DNA of 16,988 nucleotides, taken from positions 1 through 16,988 of the forward strand of contig DKOG01000260.1 in the NCBI GenBank assembly GCA_002469915.1. The letters are read 5' to 3'. The stretch's first letter is position 1. Each line of letters opens with the position of its first letter. The notes beneath the pieces were generated by a model, which was not told the DNA's origin, searched no databases, and saw nothing but the letters and a program-made list of their open reading frames with translations. Shown in pieces: positions 1-6,398 of the stretch. Source of the stretch: Bacteroidetes bacterium UBA7368. Its GTDB lineage: Bacteria > Bacteroidota > Rhodothermia > Rhodothermales > UBA10348. A program made the position numbers and the translations under genes.

Positions 1-257
1 GCTCCCATTCGCTCACTGGAGTTGTATTTCAGAAGACGGTGAATAGAACGAACGGGCGACTCCGCGCGATAATACCAGCTTGCATACACTTCTCTAGATT
101 CTTGAGTAAATCCTGGGAGTTCACAAAGCGGGATCTCACATTGATGGAAAAAAGCCAGGCAGACCGCACAAAGAGGCTCCGGATGCACACAGAAGGCCTT
201 GCAATGCGAACAGGTGGCTGGAAAAATAAAATCTAGAACGTCATTTACCCAGTTCAT
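1..257 (-). CDS. comF: ComF family protein, N-terminal part (gene runs off the left edge)
   Basis: Reading the minus strand from the ATG at 257-255 gives 85 codons open to the window edge. The product starts MNWVNDVLDFIFPATCSHCK. It carries the zinc ribbon that opens ComF proteins: C16-x2-C19 and C30-x2-C33, with further cysteines at 23, 40 and 45. It continues into a segment around residues 58-85 (VYASWYYR ... IHRLLKYNSSERMG) typical of the entry to the ComF phosphoribosyltransferase domain. That catalytic domain would lie left of the window. ComF proteins are needed for DNA uptake during natural transformation in several bacteria, where they act in the cytoplasm during single-stranded DNA import; the exact reaction is not settled. 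Upstream in the same frame there is no other ATG before a stop at 314-312, so this start is well defined. The gene is divergent from the small gene at 410. Confidence 0.85.
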   Translation of the reverse strand, partial: MNWVNDVLDFIFPATCSHCKAFCVHPEPLCAVCLAFFHQCEIPLCELPGFTQESREVYASWYYRAESPVRSIHRLLKYNSSERMG

Positions 258-409
258 TGTGCCTGATTGTGCCTGTGAGATTGATTTTGCCTCGTATGGA
301 TCGCATGAAAATCAGGTAGTAGAGGCAGACCTATCGGAGAATGAAACACAAAAGTTGTATACTCGACGCTCAGATGATTCAGGGGAAAACACGAAGCCTT
401 CATTCTGCC

Positions 410-640
410 ATGACGACTCGAAAGCGCAAAGGCATGTTGATCAAGAACACCAACACTCAGTCGGTGAAGATCAAAATGGCATCTAGGACCATTAATTTGG
501 CTCCTGGTGAGGAAGAGTTGGTTACTGCTGAAGAAGTCCTTGACGAAACGTTGCGGGATTTCTTGCAGGTCCGACGTGTTTCTATCGTGCGTCCTGCTTT
601 GGATGAAGAAGAAAACGAACTGCGAGAGCGGCTCTCCTGA
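410..640 (+). CDS. Small acidic hypothetical protein upstream of the glycosyltransferase
   Basis: A 76-codon frame from the ATG at 410; other in-frame ATGs lie at 341, 434 and 476. The basic start (MTTRKRKG) leads into a short beta-type segment, KNTNTQSVKIKMASRTINL, then APGEEE, then an acidic helical end rich in Glu and Arg (TAEEVLDETLRDFLQVRRV ... EENELRERLS). The order of a modified beta strand, a Leu-Ala-Pro-Gly turn and an acidic stretch recalls small one-domain proteins seen in many genomes, including some phage tail-region proteins, but I cannot name a family. It ends 27 bases before the glycosyltransferase start on the same strand, so co-transcription is likely. The 434 start keeps the whole domain and is about as likely as 410. 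A start at 476 would cut through the beta segment. Confidence 0.55.
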   Translation: MTTRKRKGMLIKNTNTQSVKIKMASRTINLAPGEEELVTAEEVLDETLRDFLQVRRVSIVRPALDEEENELRERLS

Positions 641-667
641 CCGCTCAGTTCCAACAAGGCGAATTGA

Positions 668-1810
668 ATGCGAATATTGGCTCTGGAGCCCTGGTACGGG
701 GGATCACATCGCACTTTTCTCGATGGATTATCGTCGAACAGTCGAAATCAGATTGACACCGTAACGATGTCCGCCCGGTTTTGGAAGTGGCGTATGCATG
801 GTGGAGCGGTCACGATGGCCAGGAAGGCTTCTCAGTTGTATCAGGACGAAAAACCGGATCTCATTTTTGCTTCAAGCATGGTCAATCTCCCCGCTTTTCT
901 TGCGCTAACCCGCAACGAATTACAGGGAATCCCGGTTGTCATGTATATGCATGAGAATCAGTTAAGCTATCCGCTTCCTGAGGGAAAGAAGCGCGATCAT
1001 ACTTACGGGTATATCAACTATCTGTCCTGTTTGGCTGCCGATCACATCTTGTTTAATTCGCATTTTCACTACGACCAGTTCGTAGAAGCGCTTCCTCGTT
1101 TGTTGCGTCTTTTTCCGGATTACACACATTTAAATACAGCGCAAGAAATTCGGCAGAAGAGTTCTGTACTACATCTCGGATTGGATCTAAGAGGGCACGA
1201 CAAGTATGCTTCGGCTTACGAAGGACATGCTTGGGGTCCTGGAATGAAGCCGCCTATTGTACTGTGGAATCAGCGCTGGGAGTACGACAAGAATCCTGAA
1301 GCCTTTTTCCGATTGATGAACAGGCTAGATGATTCTGGGCACACCTTTCGGTTGATTCTGGCTGGTGAGCACTTCGAGGAACAGCCAAAAGAGTTTGAGC
1401 GCGCCTTCGAGCGATACGCGGAACGCATTCTGCATTACGGGTATGCGGAAGATTTCCAAGAATATAGTAAGCTGTTACACCGCGCAGACATTGTGATTTC
1501 CACATCCATACATGAGTTCTTTGGCATCTCAATGCTCGAAGCCATCTACTGCGGATGTCATCCCTTACTGCCTAATCGCCTTTCTTATCCGGAGTTGATC
1601 CCAGAATCGTTGCATTCGCCCTTGCTGCATGCTCCCATCTTGTATGAGGACGATGATGAGCTGTTCAATATGATGGGCAGAATTCTCAAAGGTGAAGAGC
1701 GGCCATTGCCGATTTCTACGCTCAAGGATATTTCTGAGCATTTGGATTGGAGCATGCATGCCAGCCACTTTGACGATCTTTTCGAGCAGATTGGCGCGGC
1801 TAAAAGCTGA
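668..1810 (+). CDS. DUF3524 / QTMAN-like GT-B glycosyltransferase
   Basis: 380 residues. The N-terminal half matches what I know of the DUF3524 domain: EPWYGGSHRTF at residues 7-17, the FWKWRMHGGA stretch at 39-47, MHENQLSYP at 94-102 and FNSHFHYDQF at 129-138. The C-terminal half is a GT-B nucleotide-sugar domain: LWNQRWEYDKNP at 199-210, LAGEHF at 231-236, and the acidic donor-site motif HEFFGISMLEAIYCG at 282-296. The animal relative GTDC1/QTMAN mannosylates queuosine at position 34 of tRNA-Asp using GDP-mannose, so this protein may be a tRNA-queuosine glycosyltransferase. In bacteria the substrate is not established to my knowledge, and the assignment rests on family resemblance. It has no signal peptide or membrane segment, so it is probably cytoplasmic. 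AAGG at 656-659 sits 8 bases before the ATG. It is followed by a strong hairpin terminator and faces the convergent icd. Confidence 0.82.
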   Translation: MRILALEPWYGGSHRTFLDGLSSNSRNQIDTVTMSARFWKWRMHGGAVTMARKASQLYQDEKPDLIFASSMVNLPAFLALTRNELQGIPVVMYMHENQLSYPLPEGKKRDHTYGYINYLSCLAADHILFNSHFHYDQFVEALPRLLRLFPDYTHLNTAQEIRQKSSVLHLGLDLRGHDKYASAYEGHAWGPGMKPPIVLWNQRWEYDKNPEAFFRLMNRLDDSGHTFRLILAGEHFEEQPKEFERAFERYAERILHYGYAEDFQEYSKLLHRADIVISTSIHEFFGISMLEAIYCGCHPLLPNRLSYPELIPESLHSPLLHAPILYEDDDELFNMMGRILKGEERPLPISTLKDISEHLDWSMHASHFDDLFEQIGAAKS

Positions 1811-1829
1811 TTAGAATTGGGTACATGTA

Positions 1830-1864
1830 AAGAGGGGAGGCCGGCATAGCCGGCCTCCCCTCTT
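1830..1864. terminator. Bidirectional hairpin terminator between glycosyltransferase and icd
   Basis: A perfect 16-base-pair GC-rich stem (left arm 1830-1845, right arm 1849-1864) closes on the three-base loop ATA. On the plus strand it is followed by TTAGTTTTTC, giving a broken T-rich tract. It lies 20 bases past the glycosyltransferase stop and 23 bases past the icd stop, as expected of one element that ends transcription from both convergent genes. The U tract on the minus-strand side is poor, so termination toward the left may be weaker. Confidence 0.85.
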
Positions 1865-1886
1865 AGTTTTTCAGCCTCTTAAAGGC

Positions 1887-3128
1887 TTACATATTCTCAA
1901 CCATGGCCGCTCCAAACTCAGAGCATTTCAGAAGGGTTGCTCCTTCCATCTGACGTTCAAAGTCGTACGTCACGCGTTTCTGGCCAATCGTTTTATCGAG
2001 AGAAGAAATGATCAGATCGGCTGCTTCATTCCATCCCATGAATCGAAGCATCATCTCGCCTGAAAGAATAACCGAACCTGGATTCACTTTATCCTGATTG
2101 GTGTACTTCGGAGCCGTACCGTGCGTCGCTTCAAAGATCGATAGCCCGGTGTCGTAGTTGATGTTAGCGCCAGGAGCGATACCAATACCGCCAACCTGTG
2201 CAGCTAAGGCATCCGAAATGTAATCTCCGTTCAGATTCATGGTGGTAATGACGCCATATTCTGCCGGACGGGTCATGATTTGCTGCAAGAATGCATCTGC
2301 AATCACGTCTTTGATGACGATTCCGTTAGGCAATTTGCACCATGGGCCATCGCCTATGACTTCTGCACCAAATTCTTCTCGCGCCACTTCGTAGGACCAA
2401 TCACGAAAGGCACCCTCGGTGAACTTCATGATGTTGCCCTTATGGACAATGGTCACGCTGTCTTTTCCTTGCTCAATAGCGTAGTTGATGGCAGCGCGGG
2501 TAATGCGTTGCGTACCCTCTTTTGAAATTGGCTTGATTCCGAATCCGGTTGTGTCTGGGAAACGAACCTTGCCGAAATGCTCAGGGAAGTTCTCTTTCAA
2601 CAGCGCACTAAATTTCTCCGCTTCTGCCGACCCTTCCTGGAATTCGATTCCAGCGTAAATGTCTTCTGAGTTCTCCCGGTAGATGATCATGTCCACCAAG
2701 TCTGGGCGCTTCACCGGGGAGGGTACTCCTTGGAAGTATCGCACCGGGCGAACACACGCGAATAAATCAAGTTTTTGACGCAAGGCTACGTTCAGAGACC
2801 GAATTCCGCCTCCTACAGGTGTCGTCAATGGGCCTTTGATCGAAACGAGGTGGTTACGGATGGCCTGTAGCGTGTCCTCAGGGAGCCACTCACCCGTTTT
2901 ATCAAATGCTTTTTCACCAGCAAAAACTTCGAACCATTCGATTCGTCTTTTACCACCGTACGCTTTCTCTACCGCGCTGTCAAAAACGTGCTGTGCGGCT
3001 TTCCAAATATCAGGGCCAATTCCATCCCCTTCGATGAAAGGAATGATCGGATTGTTTGGGACCTTCAGGTTACCATCCTGCATGGTAATGCTTTCGCCGT
3101 TCGAAGGAGTTGTCAGGTGGTCGTACAT
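1887..3128 (-). CDS. icd: NADP-dependent isocitrate dehydrogenase
   Basis: 413 residues, close to the 416 of the E. coli enzyme, and complete. It oxidatively decarboxylates isocitrate to 2-oxoglutarate with NADP+ in the TCA cycle, as a cytoplasmic homodimer. Visible family landmarks are [12 protein letters not shown] near residue 31, RSLNVALRQ at 110-118 (substrate site), [22 protein letters not shown] and [17 protein letters not shown]. The NADP pocket is intact: [12 protein letters not shown] carries the Lys-Tyr and Val, and VTYDFER carries the Tyr and Arg that set NADP over NAD in the E. coli protein. Ser111 corresponds to E. coli Ser113, the site phosphorylated by AceK; no aceK is in view. 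The ATG at 3128 adds about 25 residues before the conserved core, like other members; [11 protein letters not shown] (Met16) is an alternative start. It lies 131 bases downstream of the mannose synthase gene on the same strand, so it probably has its own promoter. Confidence 0.96.
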   Translation of the reverse strand: MYDHLTTPSNGESITMQDGNLKVPNNPIIPFIEGDGIGPDIWKAAQHVFDSAVEKAYGGKRRIEWFEVFAGEKAFDKTGEWLPEDTLQAIRNHLVSIKGPLTTPVGGGIRSLNVALRQKLDLFACVRPVRYFQGVPSPVKRPDLVDMIIYRENSEDIYAGIEFQEGSAEAEKFSALLKENFPEHFGKVRFPDTTGFGIKPISKEGTQRITRAAINYAIEQGKDSVTIVHKGNIMKFTEGAFRDWSYEVAREEFGAEVIGDGPWCKLPNGIVIKDVIADAFLQQIMTRPAEYGVITTMNLNGDYISDALAAQVGGIGIAPGANINYDTGLSIFEATHGTAPKYTNQDKVNPGSVILSGEMMLRFMGWNEAADLIISSLDKTIGQKRVTYDFERQMEGATLLKCSEFGAAMVENM

Positions 3129-3259
3129 GGTGATTCAAATCAAAGTGAAAAAGAAGGGACTCGGGCCCCGGCTACCGTATCTGGTAGTGGTGATGGCCGG
3201 CGAAAGTCCGCGGCTTCAAAATAATACGGATTGAACAGATACGCTGTAGGGGGAGTGGC
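3129..3259 (-). promoter_or_regulatory. Leader and likely promoter region of icd
   Basis: This 131-base gap separates icd from the upstream same-strand gene and holds no gene. On the minus strand a run of structured GC-rich segments lies between an AT-rich stretch (about 3216-3232) and the icd start. It includes a 5-base-pair stem (3172-3176 with 3183-3187, loop of six), a GGGCCC palindrome at 3164-3169 and a GCCG/CGGC stem near 3193-3212. The AT-rich stretch reads TATTATTTTG on the minus strand, close to but not matching the Bacteroidota -7 box TAnnTTTG. A structured 5' untranslated region is inferred; no known riboswitch was recognised. Confidence 0.3.
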
Positions 3260-3991
3260 CTACAGTCTGCCGAATAATGAGCGAAGACGCAGTTCCCAGA
3301 CTTTCCATGCGGCTTCCCGTACGATGGCCTTACTCATCTTTGATCGGCCTTCTGTGCGCTCAGTGAACACAATGGGCACCTCAATTAGTCTAAAGCCCTT
3401 TTTCCAGGCGATATAGTTCATTTCAATTTGAAAGGAATAGCCATTGGATCGGACTTTTTCGAAATCTACTGCCTCGAGTACCCTTCGATGGAAGCACTTA
3501 AAACCCGCCGTAACATCTTGGAGCGTCATTCGGGTGATTATTCGGGTATAGATACCTGCTCCGTAGGAAAGAATGAGCCTCGAGAGGGGCCAATTCATGA
3601 TACGCACTCCGCCGATATATCGGGAACCGACCACCAAGTCAGCCTCTTCCTCAAGAATAGGAGCGGTTAGCCGTTCGAGATCGGCAGGGTTATGCGATAG
3701 ATCGGCGTCCATTTCGCAGATCAGCTCGTAATCGTTTTCTAGAGCAAATTTGAATCCGGCGATGTACGCTGTTCCTAAACCCTGCTTTCCCGCTCGTCTC
3801 AGCAGGTTAATTCGATCTGGATGACTTCTGATGAGCGCATCTACGAGGTCCGCGGTACCATCTGGGCTACCATCATCAACTACCAATACGTGGTAGAACG
3901 ATGGTAAGCGGAGCACTTGTCCGATGACCGAACCGATGTTCTCCGCTTCATTGAAGGTGGGGATTATGACGAGCGTGGGAGCCGAGTGCAT
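3260..3991 (-). CDS. Family 2 glycosyltransferase, polyprenyl-phosphate mannose synthase (DPM1/Ppm1) type
   Basis: 243 residues, the usual length of the soluble catalytic domain. It likely transfers mannose (or a similar sugar) from a nucleotide sugar to a polyprenyl phosphate at the inner face of the cytoplasmic membrane, making a lipid-linked donor for envelope or protein glycosylation. Signature segments are VIIPTFNEAENI at 8-19, VVDDGSPDGT at 37-46, GKQGLGTAYIAGF at 68-80, the metal-binding EMDADLSHNP at 93-102, GSRYIGG at 122-128 and the C-terminal TERTEGRSKMS. There is no C-terminal membrane domain, unlike GtrB- or ArnC-type enzymes. Members of this family also use glucose or other sugars, so mannose is the best guess only. 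The gene starts 23 bases after the anti-sigma-like gene, in the same operon. A short stem (3244-3250 with 3259-3265) overlaps its stop but has no T tract. Confidence 0.88.
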   Translation of the reverse strand: MHSAPTLVIIPTFNEAENIGSVIGQVLRLPSFYHVLVVDDGSPDGTADLVDALIRSHPDRINLLRRAGKQGLGTAYIAGFKFALENDYELICEMDADLSHNPADLERLTAPILEEEADLVVGSRYIGGVRIMNWPLSRLILSYGAGIYTRIITRMTLQDVTAGFKCFHRRVLEAVDFEKVRSNGYSFQIEMNYIAWKKGFRLIEVPIVFTERTEGRSKMSKAIVREAAWKVWELRLRSLFGRL

Positions 3992-4014
3992 CCGCTACTG
4001 GGTTTCTACCGAGG

Positions 4015-4284
4015 CTATTTCGCGTTCTTACGCAGAAATGTCAGGGTATGTTCGACTAGTTCTTCGGGAAGTTTGACTTCCCCGCAGCACCGGGTCATGT
4101 CAATGGTTTCCCTATACTGTTCGAAATACGGACCGCAGCACTTGCACATGTCAATGTGATCCTCAAACTGTTTTGCCGTTTTTTCCGGCAACGTACCGTC
4201 CATATAGTCTGCGAGAAATGCGTTCACCTTCTCACAATTGGGTGCAAATCCGAGAAGGGTCTTTATCATTACGATTAGCTTCAT
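4015..4284 (-). CDS. Zinc-binding anti-sigma factor-like protein (ZAS / zf-HC2 type), no membrane segment
   Basis: 89 residues. It carries the H-x3-C-x2-C motif of zinc-binding anti-sigma factors: His43, Cys47 and Cys50, with Cys17 in NCEKV as the probable fourth ligand. The spacing between Cys17 and His43 fits the helix-turn layout of these domains. Two more cysteines, 66 and 67 (TRCCGEV), follow. The mild hydrophobic N-terminus (MKLIVMIKTLLGF) is too short and charged to be a convincing membrane span, so the protein is likely soluble, as in the redox-responsive RsrA/ChrR class. Its ATG overlaps the stop of the upstream ECF sigma gene by four bases (ATGA, 4284-4281), the classic layout of a sigma/anti-sigma pair. 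It likely binds and silences that sigma factor; the releasing signal is unknown, with thiol oxidation or zinc loss as the obvious candidates. Confidence 0.82.
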   Translation of the reverse strand: MKLIVMIKTLLGFAPNCEKVNAFLADYMDGTLPEKTAKQFEDHIDMCKCCGPYFEQYRETIDMTRCCGEVKLPEELVEHTLTFLRKNAK

Positions 4285-4931
4285 GACAAACCCTCCGATG
4301 ACGGGTTAGAGTGGCTAAAATGAGCATCTAACATGCTGCGAAGCGCGCCGCGCGCTCTGTGCAATCGTACGCGAACAGCACCGCTCGTGATGCCCAGCAT
4401 CTTGGCCACCTCGTCTGTTGAGTGTTCTTCTATGTCTCGCAGAATGACGATGGTTTTGTAGTCTTCGGGAAGCTTTACAATAGCTTGATGGACCAAACGG
4501 TGTCGATCTGATTGCTCAGCAAGTTTTAAGGGGTCCCAATGGTGAGGAGACTCAAGAAACATACCTTTGGAGAACGAGGGTTGCATGCGTTCCACATCCT
4601 GATCGTTTAGCGAACTCAATCGCTTGGACTTCCTTAGAGAGGCTCGTGCCAGGTTAATTCCTATTGCGTATAACCAAGTAGTCAGTTTCGACTCCTTTCG
4701 AAACGTATCCATACGCTGGAACGCTTGCAAAAAGGTCTCCTGAAGTATGTTTTGTGATTCCTCCTCATCCCCAAGGATGCGGAAAATTACTCTGTAAAGC
4801 CTTGGTGACTCCTGAACGACCAAATACTCAAATGCCTCTTCGTCTCCTCGCAAGAGGGCTTCGAGATCGTATTCGGGTTTCGGTGGACTGGAATTCGCAG
4901 CCGAGCTTACAGTTGCCTTGGTTGTTGCCAT
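4281..4931 (-). CDS. ECF-type RNA polymerase sigma factor
   Basis: 216 residues from the ATG at 4931. Region sigma-2 covers about residues 35-102 with the core-binding and -10 recognition pattern (EESQNILQETFLQAFQRM, then FRKESKLTTWLYAIGINLAR). A variable linker follows, then sigma-4 at about 145-200 with a helix-turn-helix (EHSTDEVAKMLGITSGAVRVRLHRAR). There is no sigma-3 domain, which makes it an ECF member. The frame is open further upstream to ATGs at 4961 and 4991. I prefer 4931 because the extra residues look non-coding and a candidate ECF-type promoter at 4963-4989 would lie inside the longer frame. The Ser/Ala/Pro-rich first 20 residues are probably disordered. It overlaps the anti-sigma-like gene by four bases and is divergent from pdhA. 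Its targets are unknown; autoregulation is plausible. Confidence 0.93.
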   Translation of the reverse strand: MATTKATVSSAANSSPPKPEYDLEALLRGDEEAFEYLVVQESPRLYRVIFRILGDEEESQNILQETFLQAFQRMDTFRKESKLTTWLYAIGINLARASLRKSKRLSSLNDQDVERMQPSFSKGMFLESPHHWDPLKLAEQSDRHRLVHQAIVKLPEDYKTIVILRDIEEHSTDEVAKMLGITSGAVRVRLHRARGALRSMLDAHFSHSNPSSEGLS

Positions 4932-4962
4932 ATAGAAAAGGTTACAGAGCGGCGATCGCATT

Positions 4963-4989
4963 TTCAGAAAGCCTAAACGATCAGGTTCC
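4963..4989 (-). promoter_or_regulatory. Candidate autoregulatory ECF-type promoter for the sigma factor operon
   Basis: Reading the minus strand, GGAACC (4989-4984) is followed after 15 bases by TCTGAA (4968-4963). This resembles the GGAACTT and TCTGA boxes of sigma-E-type promoters, with a spacer one or two bases short of the E. coli norm. A start site near 4956 would leave about 24 bases of leader before the ATG at 4931. A second TGGAAC occurs 11 bases further upstream (5001-4996). The match was found by eye and could be chance. Confidence 0.35.
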
Positions 4990-5089
4990 ATTGCCGTTCC
5001 ACCCAGCTTTGGTGCCTTTCTGTGTGCCTAATTGCATCAAGTTGAAATGAGAGGCCCCGTAAACCCCCAAAAAAGCGCTTTCAGACATT

Positions 5090-5116
5090 CACTTGTTATA
5101 CCTGTAATAACAAGTG
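5090..5116. promoter_or_regulatory. Perfect 10-7-10 inverted repeat, candidate operator upstream of pdhA
   Basis: The arms CACTTGTTAT (5090-5099) and ATAACAAGTG (5107-5116) are exact inverted copies around a 7-base centre. The site is 94 bases before the pdhA ATG and 158 bases before the sigma factor ATG, in the divergent intergenic region. Its AT-rich arms and half-site spacing of about two helical turns suit a dimeric regulator better than a terminator: no T tract follows and no gene ends nearby. The regulator is unknown; the site does not match the E. coli PdhR box I recall. Confidence 0.55.
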
Positions 5117-5210
5117 TGGTAAAGATCTGGTTAACGATGGGGTAAATAGTAACTGATTGTCGTATTATCGAGAGCTTTTTGAATCCTCCAGACCATCCTT
5201 GAATTCCAAT

Positions 5211-6359
5211 ATGGCCAAACTGACTAGAAAGCCAGCGACAAAAAAGGCACCTGCCAAAAAACGGGCGACAAAGTCCCAAGCGGACTCCGATGCTCAAGGT
5301 GGTGTCATTCCGGATAAGCTGTCTTTAACAGTAGATTTTGCAACCTATCCGGCTGGCAAATACTCTCATACCGATTGCGATCTTTCCGAAGATCAGGTTT
5401 TGGGAATGTACCGCAACATGCTTTTACAGCGCCGTTTTGAAGAACGCGCCGCCCAGATGTACGGCAAGCAAAAGATTGCCGGATTTCTTCACCTCTATAT
5501 CGGCCAGGAAGCTATTTCCACGGGAACAGCAACGGCCATTAACATCGGACAGGACTCAGTGATCACCGCATATCGTGATCATGGTCACGGGCTAGCGCTC
5601 GGTATGTCTCCCAATGAGGGCATGGCGGAGATGTTTGGCAAGGTAGGAGGATGCTCCAGAGGGAAAGGGGGCTCGATGCACTTTTTCTCGAAAGAAAAAG
5701 GACTCTTTGGTGGTCACGGCATCGTTGGAGCGCACGTTCCTGTTGGTGTGGGTATTGCCTTTGGACACAAGTACAAAGAAAGCGGCGGAGTAGCCATTGC
5801 GTTCTACGGTGATGGAGCTGTTGGACAGGGAGCTATTCATGAGGCTGCTAACTTGATGTCTGTTTATGAGCTTCCGGCCATCCTAGTGGTTGAAAATAAC
5901 CAGTATGCCATGGGTACCTCCATTCACAGAGCATTTGGTCAGACCGAATTCAGTCATCACTCAGTAGCCTACGATGTCAAAGGTGCTGTTGTGGACGGAA
6001 TGGATGTGTTTGCCGTCTGTAAAGCGATGCAGGATCATGTCGCATTGGCAAGGGAAAACAAGCCGACTATGATGGAAATCAGAACGTATCGCTACCGCGG
6101 TCACTCCATGTCTGATCCGCAAAAGTACCGGACAAAAGAAGAGCTGGAAAGCAAGAAAAACGAAGATCCGATCATTCGTCTCAAAGCGTACATCCTTGAG
6201 AATAAAATAACGAATGATGATGCGCTCGATGCCATTGACGATGATGTCAAAAAAGAAGTAATGGCTTCTGTTGAGTTCGCTGAAAACAGCCCTGCTCCAG
6301 AACTGAGTGAGATTTATGATAACGTCTACGATGAAGCGGACTACCCGTACCTATCCTAA
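5211..6359 (+). CDS. pdhA: Pyruvate dehydrogenase E1 component, alpha subunit
   Basis: 382 residues from the ATG at 5211. It binds thiamine diphosphate and, with PdhB as an alpha2-beta2 E1, decarboxylates pyruvate and passes the acetyl group to lipoyl-E2. The cofactor motif is visible from GDGAVGQGAIHEAANL at 200-215 to the closing ENN at 228-230. Other conserved parts are GFLHLYIGQEA, TAYRDHGH, the GGSMHFF loop and RYRGHSMSDPQKYRT. A frame extends 18 residues further to a TTG at 5157, but that stretch lies in promoter-like DNA and the ATG is preferred. The first 23 residues are unusual: nine are Lys or Arg with repeated Ala/Pro/Thr (RKPATKKAPAKKRATK), like a histone H1 tail, and they precede the usual core. 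This tail may contact E2 or RNA/DNA; that is inference. First gene of the operon. Confidence 0.96.
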   Translation: MAKLTRKPATKKAPAKKRATKSQADSDAQGGVIPDKLSLTVDFATYPAGKYSHTDCDLSEDQVLGMYRNMLLQRRFEERAAQMYGKQKIAGFLHLYIGQEAISTGTATAINIGQDSVITAYRDHGHGLALGMSPNEGMAEMFGKVGGCSRGKGGSMHFFSKEKGLFGGHGIVGAHVPVGVGIAFGHKYKESGGVAIAFYGDGAVGQGAIHEAANLMSVYELPAILVVENNQYAMGTSIHRAFGQTEFSHHSVAYDVKGAVVDGMDVFAVCKAMQDHVALARENKPTMMEIRTYRYRGHSMSDPQKYRTKEELESKKNEDPIIRLKAYILENKITNDDALDAIDDDVKKEVMASVEFAENSPAPELSEIYDNVYDEADYPYLS

Positions 6360-6398
6360 CATTCGCTGACGCATAACCCAATATTTGAATTTAGAACA

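Noticed and set aside
39..486. Overlapping plus-strand frames (39-236 and 199-486) in the left end
   Set aside because: They are antisense to comF or cross the divergent promoter region; the products have no family features, while the minus-strand reading has a clear zinc ribbon.
457..714. 85-codon minus-strand frame opposite the small gene and glycosyltransferase start
   Set aside because: Low-complexity Ser/Arg product, antisense to better supported genes.
3244..3265. Seven-base-pair stem at the end of the mannose synthase gene as a terminator
   Set aside because: It overlaps the stop codon, has an eight-base loop and no T tract follows on the minus strand.
4932..4991. Upstream ATG at 4991 as the sigma factor start
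   Set aside because: It would include the candidate promoter boxes in the coding region and adds 20 residues with no family match; not fully excluded.
5157..5210. Upstream TTG start for pdhA adding 18 residues
   Set aside because: The added residues do not resemble E1 alpha N-termini and the ATG at 5211 starts a sensible tail.
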